A DNA stretch of 8,304 bases from Verrucomicrobiia bacterium (GTDB lineage Bacteria > Verrucomicrobiota > Verrucomicrobiia > Opitutales > Opitutaceae). The position numbers and the translations under genes were made by a program. The stretch covers positions 1-8,304 of the forward strand of contig JAUHWE010000166.1 of NCBI GenBank assembly GCA_030424825.1, given 5' to 3'. This document shows, one piece after another, positions 1-7,156 of this stretch. How positions within the stretch are numbered: position 1 is the first letter of the stretch; every line of letters begins with the position of its first letter. Below the pieces are notes generated by a model, which worked only from the letters and a program-made list of their open reading frames with translations, had not been told where the DNA came from and made no database searches.

Positions 1-1905
1 AAAGCGGATGGAGATGCCGGCTTCCTTGCTGACCTGGGCGATCGGCAAGGTTTTTCCTTTGGGACCCACGAGGATGGATCGACTGGTTGGGACAAAGGGG
101 GAAAGGTAGACATTGAAACGTTCGATAAAGGCCAACCATTTTCCGTCGGGAGATATCCGGTAATCGGTAGCCCATTTGCTTGTGTAGTGGATTTGTGGTT
201 CATTGCCATTTAGATCTACGGAGATGAGGGAGCGATTGTCCGCATCCTTTTCGCGTTTTCCCAGCTGATAGAAAAATCGATCATTGCTCGCGCCGAACTG
301 CGGTCCGCTGCCTTTTTTTAGAATGCGTTTGGCTTCGCCACCTCGTGCCGGAATTCGGTAGATGCCCTGATCGCGCGACCAGAGAGACGAACGAATCAGA
401 CCTCCTCCCACTCGGTTGTAGACAATGGTTTGACCATCTGGAGAGAATACGGGTTCTGTGTAGTGGCCTGGACTTTCGGTGACGATCCACTCCTCCCGAT
501 TGGCTCCGCGGTCGAGGGACGCCACGCGCACACTACCGAGTTCGCTGTCATTCCAGGTGGTGTAGACGACGAAGCGACCGTCTCGTGAAAGGCTAGGGAA
601 CATTTCGAAATGCTCGTTTTGATCCGTTAACCGCCGTGGCTCTCCATTTGGCAAATCGCGCAGGTAGAGGTGTCCGAGAGCCTGAAAAAGAACCTGATTT
701 CCGTCGGGTGTAACCTGGGCCCATCGCAGTAAACGCACATCGAATTTATCCGGGGCAACTGCGACCGGATAGCGTAGGGCATCGGAAACTTGGCGGTCGT
801 CCTGGATGTGAAAGGGGATGACGGATTCGCTCCCATCGGCAACGCTGATCTTGTTGATCTTCCCGCGGGCCCAAATGACAATGTATTCACCATTTGGTGT
901 CCACTCGAAGGCGGGATAGACTCCGTGAATGGCCCAAGTTTCCTGCATGTCGCGTTCCAACTGGTCATTGAGGAGTCGAATAGCGCCGGTTTGGGTGTCG
1001 AAAAGATGGAGGCCGGTCTTTCCATCGATGCGACGGACAAAGGCGATCGTTTTTCCGTCTGGCGAGGGCGTAGGTCGACAGGCCCCGCCGGGACCTGTGA
1101 TGTAGGATTCCGTTTCGTCGGTAGCCAGCTCGACCCGTTTGATAGCGTAGATTTGCTTATGTGGATCTTTGCTGTATTCAAATTCACTACCGGGACTAAC
1201 GTCCTCTGAGTAGTAAAGGTACTTTCCATCGGGTGAGAAAACCGGTTCGTTGACGTCTTTTTGCTCGGTGGGCTTTTTAGTGAGTTGAACGCCTCCTTGA
1301 GCGTTTGCGTCCACACCGCTTCGGTGATAGAGCCACATCTCCCCAGCCCCAAGTGAGCGGCGGCTGGTGAAATGCTTGCGTGCGACAATGTAGTTGCCAT
1401 CTGGCGACCAGGCAGGACCATTGAGTAGTTGGTAAGGTTCGTCGGTTACTTGCGACAGCGTGTTATCTCCTAGATCAAGAAGCCAAATGTTGTCCCCAGC
1501 CAATTTGCCTTTACCGGTCCGGTCGCTGGTGAAGGCGATGGTTTTTCCGTCGGGACTATAGCGGGGCTGCATATCCCAAGCCATTCCTTCGGTCAGTTTC
1601 TCGGGATAGACGCCATTCGTTCCATCCGCCCCGTCGATTGGCATGCGGTAGAGGTCACCTAGGAGGTCAAATACGATTTCGCTACCGTCGGGACTCACGT
1701 CCAAACTCATCCAGGTGCCTTCAGTGACGTCGATTGCTTGGCTATGCGTCGGGCCGGGTGGGTTTTCGATATCCCAAGCGGGAGCTTTTTCATCTTCCAG
1801 AACCTCGTCATTGCCGTAGGAGTATGAAGCGATCGCTAGGGAGATTCCGATATAGTATGAGAACGCCTTGAAGGGGGAAAGGGGGAAAGAGCAGGGCCAA
1901 GTCAT
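1..1905 (-). CDS. Secreted TolB/PD40 beta-propeller protein, probable amidohydrolase-family N-terminal part (C-terminus outside window)
   Basis: The frame stays open from ATG at 1905 to the window edge (635 codons), with an in-frame stop (TAG, 1935-1933) 27 bases upstream of the start; no Shine-Dalgarno sequence is visible. Residues 1-31 form a signal peptide (hydrophobic stretch FSYYIGISLAIASYS). The rest is a run of propeller blades marked by SPDG-type turns at residues 71, 117, 167, 224, 281, 336 (TPNG), 399 (TPDG), 440 (SRDG), 488 and 585. Sequences such as WMSLDVSPDGSEIVFDLLGD and AWDMQPRYSPDGKTIAFTSD are typical of long exported proteins in which one or two TolB-like propellers precede a metal-dependent amidohydrolase domain. 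The last visible stretch (VGPKGKTLPIAQVSKEAG) resembles the propeller end in that family, so the hydrolase domain should lie just beyond the left edge. That domain and its metal ligands are not seen, so catalysis and substrate are inferred; a propeller-only or peptidase fusion remains possible. It is transcribed divergently from the haem-domain gene. Confidence 0.85.
   Translation of the reverse strand, partial: MTWPCSFPLSPFKAFSYYIGISLAIASYSYGNDEVLEDEKAPAWDIENPPGPTHSQAIDVTEGTWMSLDVSPDGSEIVFDLLGDLYRMPIDGADGTNGVYPEKLTEGMAWDMQPRYSPDGKTIAFTSDRTGKGKLAGDNIWLLDLGDNTLSQVTDEPYQLLNGPAWSPDGNYIVARKHFTSRRSLGAGEMWLYHRSGVDANAQGGVQLTKKPTEQKDVNEPVFSPDGKYLYYSEDVSPGSEFEYSKDPHKQIYAIKRVELATDETESYITGPGGACRPTPSPDGKTIAFVRRIDGKTGLHLFDTQTGAIRLLNDQLERDMQETWAIHGVYPAFEWTPNGEYIVIWARGKINKISVADGSESVIPFHIQDDRQVSDALRYPVAVAPDKFDVRLLRWAQVTPDGNQVLFQALGHLYLRDLPNGEPRRLTDQNEHFEMFPSLSRDGRFVVYTTWNDSELGSVRVASLDRGANREEWIVTESPGHYTEPVFSPDGQTIVYNRVGGGLIRSSLWSRDQGIYRIPARGGEAKRILKKGSGPQFGASNDRFFYQLGKREKDADNRSLISVDLNGNEPQIHYTSKWATDYRISPDGKWLAFIERFNVYLSPFVPTSRSILVGPKGKTLPIAQVSKEAGISIRF
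1873..1888. repeat. Tandem 8-base homopurine repeat (GGGGGAAA x2) in signal-peptide codons
   Basis: GGGGGAAA occurs twice back to back. With flanking bases it forms a perfect mirror repeat, AAGGGGGAAAGGGGGAA, at 1871-1887. It lies within codons 6-12 of the minus-strand propeller gene. Gain or loss of one 8-base unit, or of one base in either 5-base run, would shift the frame just after the start codon. Slippage or triplex formation is inference; the repeat itself is plain. Confidence 0.7.
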
Positions 1906-2061
1906 GACATTGCATTGCAGTCTGTTGAGATTCTAGCCGCAAGAACGAATTTGGGCTGGAAAGCGAGATGGATTAGGCGCGCGAGCCTGAATGCGTCCTA
2001 TTTTTGTTGCTTTTTAAATGAAGGATGCGTCGAAAAATCTGGTAGTTTTATCTGAAAAGCG
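1906..2061. promoter_or_regulatory. Divergent intergenic region with a spaced direct repeat
   Basis: The two flanking genes start outward from this 156-base gap, so it must hold promoters for both unless they are transcribed from further away. ATGCGTC occurs at 1991-1997 and again at 2025-2031, 34 bases apart start to start (roughly three helical turns) and on the haem-protein side. An AT-rich stretch (TTTTTGTTGCTTTTTAAAT) lies between the copies. No convincing -35/-10 pair with normal spacing could be assigned. The repeat could be paired operator half-sites or chance. Confidence 0.4.
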
Positions 2062-5000
2062 ATGTTCGTCTTTCCCTCTATGTTTCATGTGATCATTCTA
2101 CTGCTTTGCGGCTTTTTTTCCATTAGCCTTAGTTTTGCTCAAGATAGCGTACCCGAGGACCTCGAGATGGTGCGCTTCTCAGGCCCCGATTTGACGCCTT
2201 CTCCGGCTGCTCTTTGTGTGGCTCCTACGGGAGAGGTTTTCGTGGCGGTCGATAGAAATGGCTCCCTCGGAAAGGGGCCGGGCAAGGGTGAAATCATACG
2301 GCTTACCGATAGCGACAATGACGGTGTAGCGGACGCTCACACGCGCTATGCCATGGCTGACAGCGCTCGTGGACTGATCTCCTTGGGCAAGAAGCTTTGG
2401 GTACTGCATACGACCTACGATCATGGAACGGGCGAGGCGAGCGGTATGGATTTGACCCTGTTTGAAGACAGGGACTGGGACGGTGTAGCGGACGGGCCGG
2501 GTGAGACCCTTATTAAGGGCATTTGCTCGCCGGAATCGATACGGTCTCGAGGCACGGACCATTCGACCAACGGGATTCGGATGGGGATTGACGGGTGGAT
2601 CTACATTGCGGTGGGAGACTTTGGATTCTCGAACGCCACGGGAGCGGATGGAACGACTTTAACTTTGTTGGGGGGTGGAATCGTGCGTGTGCGCCCCGAC
2701 GGGACAGAGATGGAACTCTATACGAAGGGGCTTCGCAATATTTACGACGTGGCCATAGACCCGTTTATGAACATCTACACACGCGGGAATACCAATGACG
2801 GTGGCGGCTGGAATGTACGATTCATTCACCAGATTCAGTCCGCAAATTATGGATACCCCTCGCTGTTTATGAATTTTTCCGAGGAAATTCTTCCTGCCCT
2901 TGAGGATTTGGGAGGTGGATCTGGGACCGGGGCGTTGTATATGAGCGAGCCTTCCTGGGAGGGTCCTTACCATAATCAGCCTATGATGTCCGATTGGGGA
3001 AGGAACGGAGTCTTCATTCATAGACTAGTTCCCGATGGAGCTTCGTTTACGCAGACTCCGGAGCCGTTTATACAGCTCTCCCAAGTTTCGGATCTCGATG
3101 TGGATGCTGCAGGCCGGTTGTACTTGAGCGCTTGGGCGGGGGCGACCTATAAGGGCAGCTCTGAGAAAGGCTACGTGGTGCGCGTTGTCCCCAAAAATTG
3201 GACTTATCGTCCCTTTGAATCCTTAGATTATGCGAAGGTAAATGACTTGATAGCTCAACTGGCTTCGTCCAGCGCTACCATTCGGCTAGCTGCCCAGCAG
3301 GAGCTTTTGACCCGTTCGAATAAGACGATTCCATCGAAACTGCTAGATCGAGTCAGGCAGTCGCGTTTGTCGAAGGAAGCCCGAGTGGCAGCACTCTTTA
3401 CCTTCGCGCAGATGGCGGGACCGGAAGGGATCCCTTCGCTAGTGGCGTTGTTTGATGATTCTGAGATGGCTGAGTTCGCAATTCGGGCAGCGACTGACCG
3501 CTTGCCTTGGCTTGAAAAAATGGGTGTATCCACCAAAGCACTCTCTGCCTTTTTGGAGAATGGCTCAGCCCGAGAAAAGGCGGCAGCGACGATCGCCCTC
3601 GGACGTGTCGGTGAAAGTGCGGCAGCCACTGCACTGCTAAAGACTCCTTACCGGTTTCCGGAAGAGAAGATTGCCACCGCTCCGGTAGGAGACCCGGTAT
3701 TGATCAAGGGTACCCAACAATTTCGCCCGTTCGAAGCAAATTTGAAAGGGTACAAAGAGCTCCATCTGCATTCTCTCTATTACCATGTGGGTGAAAAGAA
3801 TGACCGTACCCATTGGATCGATCCCATGATTCATTTGGAAAACGGGGATCAAGTAAGGCTGTTGGATTTGGATTGGAAGGAGGCAGACACGAGCAACGGA
3901 CCGATCCAGAAGTTCGACGACATTGCCAAAACGGGCTTGGTCATCGAAAAGAAAGCCCCGAAGGGTATGAAGGAATCACTCGGCGTTCCCCTTGCCTCAA
4001 CAGTGGTTTACGAACTTCCAGGAGGGGCGGTGAAATTCACTGCGCGTGTGGCGATGGAAGCGTCTTCGACAGGGGTTAAACCAGAGGGGGAATTCCATGC
4101 GACGCCGCATCCCATATCGGGGTTAACGAAGCGGTTCGCTCATGCGACGCCAGATTCGGATCGTATTCTACCGCACCTGGCAGCCCATTCGCTCGTGAAA
4201 GTGGCAATGGATGACGCTTTGCTGGATGCCTTGGAAACGGAAGCGTCGGATCTTGCTCACTGGGCTATTCGTTATCGCCACAGTGATTACCTCGCGAAGG
4301 GAGTGATAAAGCATTTGAAATCGACCGAGTATCCTTCCGAGCGCCGGAAGGCTCTAAAAACGCTGGCCCGACTGTATTGGAAGGAAGCGCCTTATGACGG
4401 ATCCTGGTGGTGGACGACGCGTCCAGATACTAGTGGACCTTACTACAAGCCAATCACCTGGGAGGCTAGCCAGAGAATACGAACAGCCTTGGAGGAGGAC
4501 TGGGATCGTACGGATGCTGATGGACGGAATTACCTGACAAGTCTCAATGACAGCCATCGTTTGGGCATTGAAAAATTCGGTACTTTTATAGTGTCGGAAG
4601 AAGCCGAAAAGATCGACGTGGACTTGAGCAAGATCGCTGCCAAGAAAGGAGCTATTGCGACAACTCCAATCGAGGACGTGATTCTCTCGCTCGACAAGAT
4701 CAAAGCGGACGTTGCTCTAGGTGAGAAGCTTTTTGCCCAGCAAGGATGCGTGGCCTGTCACACCCTCAGCAGCTCCGAGGCTCCAAAAGGTCCCTATATG
4801 GGGCAAATTGGTTCGATCATGCGGAACGATCAAATCGCAGAAGCTATCTTGCGACCGAACGCTACGATCTCACAAGGATTTCAGACGACATCCATTACGA
4901 CCAAAGACGGAAAGACTCTAGTCGGCTTTGTGACCCGTCGCAATGCAGACGAGATTACACTCCGAGACATTACCGGAAATGCGATCAAGGTGGCCGTATC

Positions 5001-5115
5001 AAATCTGAAGAGCGAGGATCATCTGCCAACTTCTATGATGCCCCCAGGGCTGGCGAATTCGTTGTCCTTGCAGGAGTTCGCTTCTTTGGTTGAATTCCTG
5101 TCAGGTAAAAAGTGA
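2062..5115 (+). CDS. Exported dehydrogenase-type propeller/HEAT protein with C-terminal CxxCH haem-binding domain
   Basis: Complete 1017-residue protein. Residues 1-26 are a signal peptide (cleavage near SFA|QD); Met7 is an alternative start. Residues ~30-380 form a propeller like PQQ-dependent sugar dehydrogenases and the 'membrane-bound dehydrogenase' N-terminal domain of Pirellula/Verrucomicrobium: GIRMGIDGWIYIAVGD at 171-186, NYGYPS at 262-267, and calcium-loop-like DSDNDGVAD (83-91) and DRDWDGVAD (136-144). Residues ~390-530 are HEAT-like helices. Residues ~545-670 look like a beta domain of NPCBM type. Residues ~690-830 are helical again and include the SWWWTTRPD motif (781-789). The C-terminus (~880-1017) matches the Pirellula/Verrucomicrobium-type haem domain: CVACH at 896-900 supplies covalent attachment and proximal His, and Met992 or Met993 in SMMPPG may be the distal ligand. 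It probably oxidises a sugar or other alcohol in the periplasm and passes electrons to a cytochrome; substrate and cofactor are not shown. Length is usual for the family. The downstream GNAT gene converges on it. Confidence 0.88.
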   Translation: MFVFPSMFHVIILLLCGFFSISLSFAQDSVPEDLEMVRFSGPDLTPSPAALCVAPTGEVFVAVDRNGSLGKGPGKGEIIRLTDSDNDGVADAHTRYAMADSARGLISLGKKLWVLHTTYDHGTGEASGMDLTLFEDRDWDGVADGPGETLIKGICSPESIRSRGTDHSTNGIRMGIDGWIYIAVGDFGFSNATGADGTTLTLLGGGIVRVRPDGTEMELYTKGLRNIYDVAIDPFMNIYTRGNTNDGGGWNVRFIHQIQSANYGYPSLFMNFSEEILPALEDLGGGSGTGALYMSEPSWEGPYHNQPMMSDWGRNGVFIHRLVPDGASFTQTPEPFIQLSQVSDLDVDAAGRLYLSAWAGATYKGSSEKGYVVRVVPKNWTYRPFESLDYAKVNDLIAQLASSSATIRLAAQQELLTRSNKTIPSKLLDRVRQSRLSKEARVAALFTFAQMAGPEGIPSLVALFDDSEMAEFAIRAATDRLPWLEKMGVSTKALSAFLENGSAREKAAATIALGRVGESAAATALLKTPYRFPEEKIATAPVGDPVLIKGTQQFRPFEANLKGYKELHLHSLYYHVGEKNDRTHWIDPMIHLENGDQVRLLDLDWKEADTSNGPIQKFDDIAKTGLVIEKKAPKGMKESLGVPLASTVVYELPGGAVKFTARVAMEASSTGVKPEGEFHATPHPISGLTKRFAHATPDSDRILPHLAAHSLVKVAMDDALLDALETEASDLAHWAIRYRHSDYLAKGVIKHLKSTEYPSERRKALKTLARLYWKEAPYDGSWWWTTRPDTSGPYYKPITWEASQRIRTALEEDWDRTDADGRNYLTSLNDSHRLGIEKFGTFIVSEEAEKIDVDLSKIAAKKGAIATTPIEDVILSLDKIKADVALGEKLFAQQGCVACHTLSSSEAPKGPYMGQIGSIMRNDQIAEAILRPNATISQGFQTTSITTKDGKTLVGFVTRRNADEITLRDITGNAIKVAVSNLKSEDHLPTSMMPPGLANSLSLQEFASLVEFLSGKK

Positions 5116-5127
5116 TACGGACCTTCG

Positions 5128-5142
5128 CCTATGGCGGATAGG
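5128..5142. terminator. Weak hairpin in the convergent gap
   Basis: CCTAT-GGCGG-ATAGG gives a 5-base-pair stem with a 5-base loop, 12 bases after the stop of the haem-domain gene. There is no following U-tract on either strand, so an intrinsic terminator is doubtful. It is the only hairpin I noticed in the 124-base gap between two genes that end towards each other. Confidence 0.2.
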
Positions 5143-5239
5143 GGTGTCGCAAAGTTGCTAAATAGGACCCAAATCTTAATCGGTGCTCATGCATTAGAAC
5201 CTCCCGGTAGATGTGAGCGAGATAGAGCAGATCTTCCGA

Positions 5240-6187
5240 CTATCCCGTTTCTGGCAAAAAGGTAGGCATGACGACGCCTTCTATTTTCGGAGGTTCTCCG
5301 AGGCACTGGGCAACATGGAGTTCACAATTGCGAGCTCCCATTTCGTACATCGAAGCGACGAGAGCGGTCTTGTCTGAAGGAATGATTACAATCGGTTTAT
5401 TTCCGCGGTGTTGATTGAGTTCTCGTTGTATCATTAAATTGGCAACGGTGCTATCCAAGGCGATGCCCGGACCGATGATTTCGGCACCCGGGTGGTTGAT
5501 TGACGCGAGCGCGCCCAATAGAGTGCCCTCGTCATTCTCCGCAACTGTCAGGCTCCAGATTCGTTGGTGATTTTCCGCAAAGTATTGCCAGTCTTTGACC
5601 CGTGAGGTCTGCCAAATTGAACGTTCAAGTAAGTCTATGCGCTCCACGTCTTCTGGCGTTCCTGCCCGAACGCTCATCCCAGGGACTGGGTTGATGGCGA
5701 CCCCGTTGTAAGGGACTTCCATGACCATGTCCTGAAAGAATTGGTAAGGCGCAAATCCTTGGCGTGTGTAGAGAGAAAAGGAATCAAGGTTGAACGAACT
5801 CGAAACGAGTCGGGCAGGTAGGTTTTGAGATCGAGCTTTGTTGACGACCTCAGAGAGAAGCGCCTTTGCGACTCCTTTGCTGCCGATGTCGGGTCTTGTA
5901 TTCATTATTCCCAGCGACATGTGCGTCTCTCGGGGATGATAAAAGCAGGAACCTAGAATGGACTGATCCTGCTCGGAAACCGCTATAAAGCAGCAGCCAG
6001 GGTCGAGGTCTTCATAAACATCGGTGAATACTGAACAGTGTTCCGGCTTCCCTTGGAAAATTTTTCCTCTTCCGTTGGATTCATACCAATGATTGGTAGA
6101 AGTGTAGATTAAGGAGGCGACTTGGCTCGCCTCTTCGGGTGCCATCGGCCGTATAGTGAAGTTTGGGACTCTCGAGTTAAAAGGCAT
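5240..6187 (-). CDS. Two-domain GNAT-family acetyltransferase
   Basis: A 315-residue protein without signal peptide or membrane segment, so cytoplasmic. Residues ~10-160 are a GNAT fold: TIRPMAPEEA at 11-20 is the usual first strand and helix, a core strand runs near 88-98, the acetyl-CoA pyrophosphate loop falls at IGSKGVAKALL (101-111), and SLYTRQGF (138-145) is the familiar helix and turn near the domain end. The loop is off-consensus: the usual Gln/Arg of Q/R-x-x-G-x-G/A is Gly102 and the last position is Ala107. A second section, ~170-300, begins again with a GNAT-like strand (MSVRAGTPEDVERIDLLE). It ends with IIGPGIALDSTVANLMI and a SMYEMGARN segment, resembling the C-terminal half of YitH-like proteins (Acetyltransf_18 type). 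Acetyl transfer from acetyl-CoA to an amine is the family role; the substrate is unknown. The gene converges with the haem-domain gene and diverges from the SGNH gene, and it has no obvious functional tie to either. No Shine-Dalgarno is visible; a small palindrome sits just upstream of the start. Confidence 0.85.
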   Translation of the reverse strand: MPFNSRVPNFTIRPMAPEEASQVASLIYTSTNHWYESNGRGKIFQGKPEHCSVFTDVYEDLDPGCCFIAVSEQDQSILGSCFYHPRETHMSLGIMNTRPDIGSKGVAKALLSEVVNKARSQNLPARLVSSSFNLDSFSLYTRQGFAPYQFFQDMVMEVPYNGVAINPVPGMSVRAGTPEDVERIDLLERSIWQTSRVKDWQYFAENHQRIWSLTVAENDEGTLLGALASINHPGAEIIGPGIALDSTVANLMIQRELNQHRGNKPIVIIPSDKTALVASMYEMGARNCELHVAQCLGEPPKIEGVVMPTFLPETG

Positions 6188-6193
6188 AGATCT

Positions 6194-6207
6194 GGCTAGT
6201 GTTAGCC
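6194..6207. promoter_or_regulatory. Perfect small palindrome in the GNAT leader
   Basis: GGCTA-GTGT-TAGCC is a perfect 5-base-pair inverted repeat with a 4-base loop. On the minus strand it lies 6 to 19 bases before the GNAT ATG, where a ribosome binding site would be, and no Shine-Dalgarno is present there. It could be an operator or an RNA hairpin that limits initiation; chance is also possible for an arm this short. Confidence 0.25.
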
Positions 6208-6292
6208 TAGCGCGATGATTTGGCCTGTTATTGCAAGGCTAATCCGGACGCAAGGCAGGTATTGAGTCTGGATTGTGAGATCAGAGTTCCCG

Positions 6293-6313
6293 ATTTCGTT
6301 GAAAATTTCGTTG
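6293..6313. repeat. Tandem direct repeat of ATTTCGTTG
   Basis: ATTTCGTTG occurs at 6293-6301 and 6305-6313, separated by AAA, giving a 12-base period. It lies about 73-93 bases upstream of the SGNH start, a usual distance for an activator or repressor site. No regulator is encoded in the window that could be assigned to it. Confidence 0.4.
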
Positions 6314-6385
6314 GGCAGGTTTTAGATGCTGCGATGCGCGATAATAGATTTGAAGATCCATTGGTTTTAACTCACTTCTGATTTT

Positions 6386-7156
6386 ATGCGCCAAAAATCA
6401 ATTCTGATATCTCTATCCCTAGTTGCGTTTGCCTCGGTTTCCTTTGGGGAGACGGCGGAAGATGCCTGGTATGGGATTGCCCTGCGCAAGAAAGCAGATG
6501 ATAAGAATAAAGCGTTTCTCTATGTGGAAAATAATCCTTCGCTACCGAATATTCTTATTTACGGGGATTCCATTTCGATCGCTTATACCCCGGTTGTCAG
6601 GGAGGCGTTGGCGGGGAAGGCAAACGTCTATCGGCTTCATGTCAATGGGGGGGACTCGTCGTCGTTTATATCAAAAATGGAGACGCTTCATTCCACCATG
6701 CAAAACTCTGAACTCGAAGGTCACTGGACGCATGAGTGGGACGTTATCCAGATTAACGTAGGTCTGCACGATTTGAAATATGTGGCTGAGCGCTCCAAGT
6801 TGGACAAAGTCAATGGAGAGCAAGTGTCTACACTCGGTGAATACGAAAGAAATCTGAGAAAGATCTTTTCCTACCTCAACAAGCATCACCCGAAAGCAAA
6901 ACGAGTGTTTGCGCTGACAACTCCAGTACCGGAAGGGGAGTCGGGTCGTCATGCGGGAGATGCCGCGAAGTTTAACAAAGTTGCCCTGAAGGTATTGAAG
7001 GACCATCCGGAGATCGTTGTGAATGATTTGTATTCCTTTACGAAGCCAAATCACGCGAATTGGTGGACCAAACCAGGAAACGTGCACTTCAACTCAGAAG
7101 GCGTTCAGGCCCAAGGCGAGGAAGTGGCCAGGGTTCTGGAAGCACTGCTGGATTAG
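6386..7156 (+). CDS. Secreted SGNH/GDSL-family hydrolase
   Basis: Complete 256-residue protein with a signal peptide (MRQKSILISLSLVAFASVSFG, cleavage near residue 21) and no transmembrane segment afterwards. Block I is ILIYGDSIS (56-64), with Ser62 the likely nucleophile. The block II glycine is probably in HVNGGDSSS (85-93). Block III reads INVGLHDL (123-130) where the classic motif is GxND, so His128 stands in for Asn. Block V is GNVHFNSEG (231-239): His234 is present, but the Asp normally three residues before it is Gly231, with Asn232 two before. Members hydrolyse esters, often acetyl groups on polysaccharides; the family is broad and the substrate here is not shown. Export and a sulfatase gene downstream on the same strand suggest removing ester groups from a complex glycan. 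The 255-base gap makes a shared transcript uncertain. No Shine-Dalgarno precedes the ATG. Length is usual for a single-domain SGNH enzyme. Confidence 0.85.
   Translation: MRQKSILISLSLVAFASVSFGETAEDAWYGIALRKKADDKNKAFLYVENNPSLPNILIYGDSISIAYTPVVREALAGKANVYRLHVNGGDSSSFISKMETLHSTMQNSELEGHWTHEWDVIQINVGLHDLKYVAERSKLDKVNGEQVSTLGEYERNLRKIFSYLNKHHPKAKRVFALTTPVPEGESGRHAGDAAKFNKVALKVLKDHPEIVVNDLYSFTKPNHANWWTKPGNVHFNSEGVQAQGEEVARVLEALLD

Larger units (their letters stand above)
6188..6385. promoter_or_regulatory. Divergent intergenic region between GNAT and SGNH genes
   Basis: This 198-base gap must serve both outward-facing genes. It contains a perfect tandem repeat at 6293-6313, a GGCAGGT heptamer repeated at 6254-6260 and 6314-6320, and the palindrome at 6194-6207. 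GATAAT at 6340-6345 could be a -10 element for the SGNH gene, but no -35 with normal spacing accompanies it. Promoter placement is therefore not resolved. Confidence 0.35.

Noticed and set aside
627..1421. 264-codon minus-strand open frame
   Set aside because: It overlaps the propeller gene in another frame of the same strand; that gene has a signal peptide and regular SPDG motifs, while this frame is rich in Ser, Pro and Thr without recognisable motifs. It is a shadow.
2179..5093. Numerous 60-130-codon frames on both strands inside the haem-protein gene
   Set aside because: All lie within a continuous 1017-codon gene with recognisable domains and show no motifs of their own.
5116..5239. Strong bidirectional terminator between the converging genes
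   Set aside because: Only a 5-base-pair hairpin without a U-tract was found; listed at low confidence instead.
6671..7087. 138-codon minus-strand frame opposite the SGNH gene
   Set aside because: Antisense shadow of a gene with clear SGNH blocks; the translation is unstructured in motif terms.
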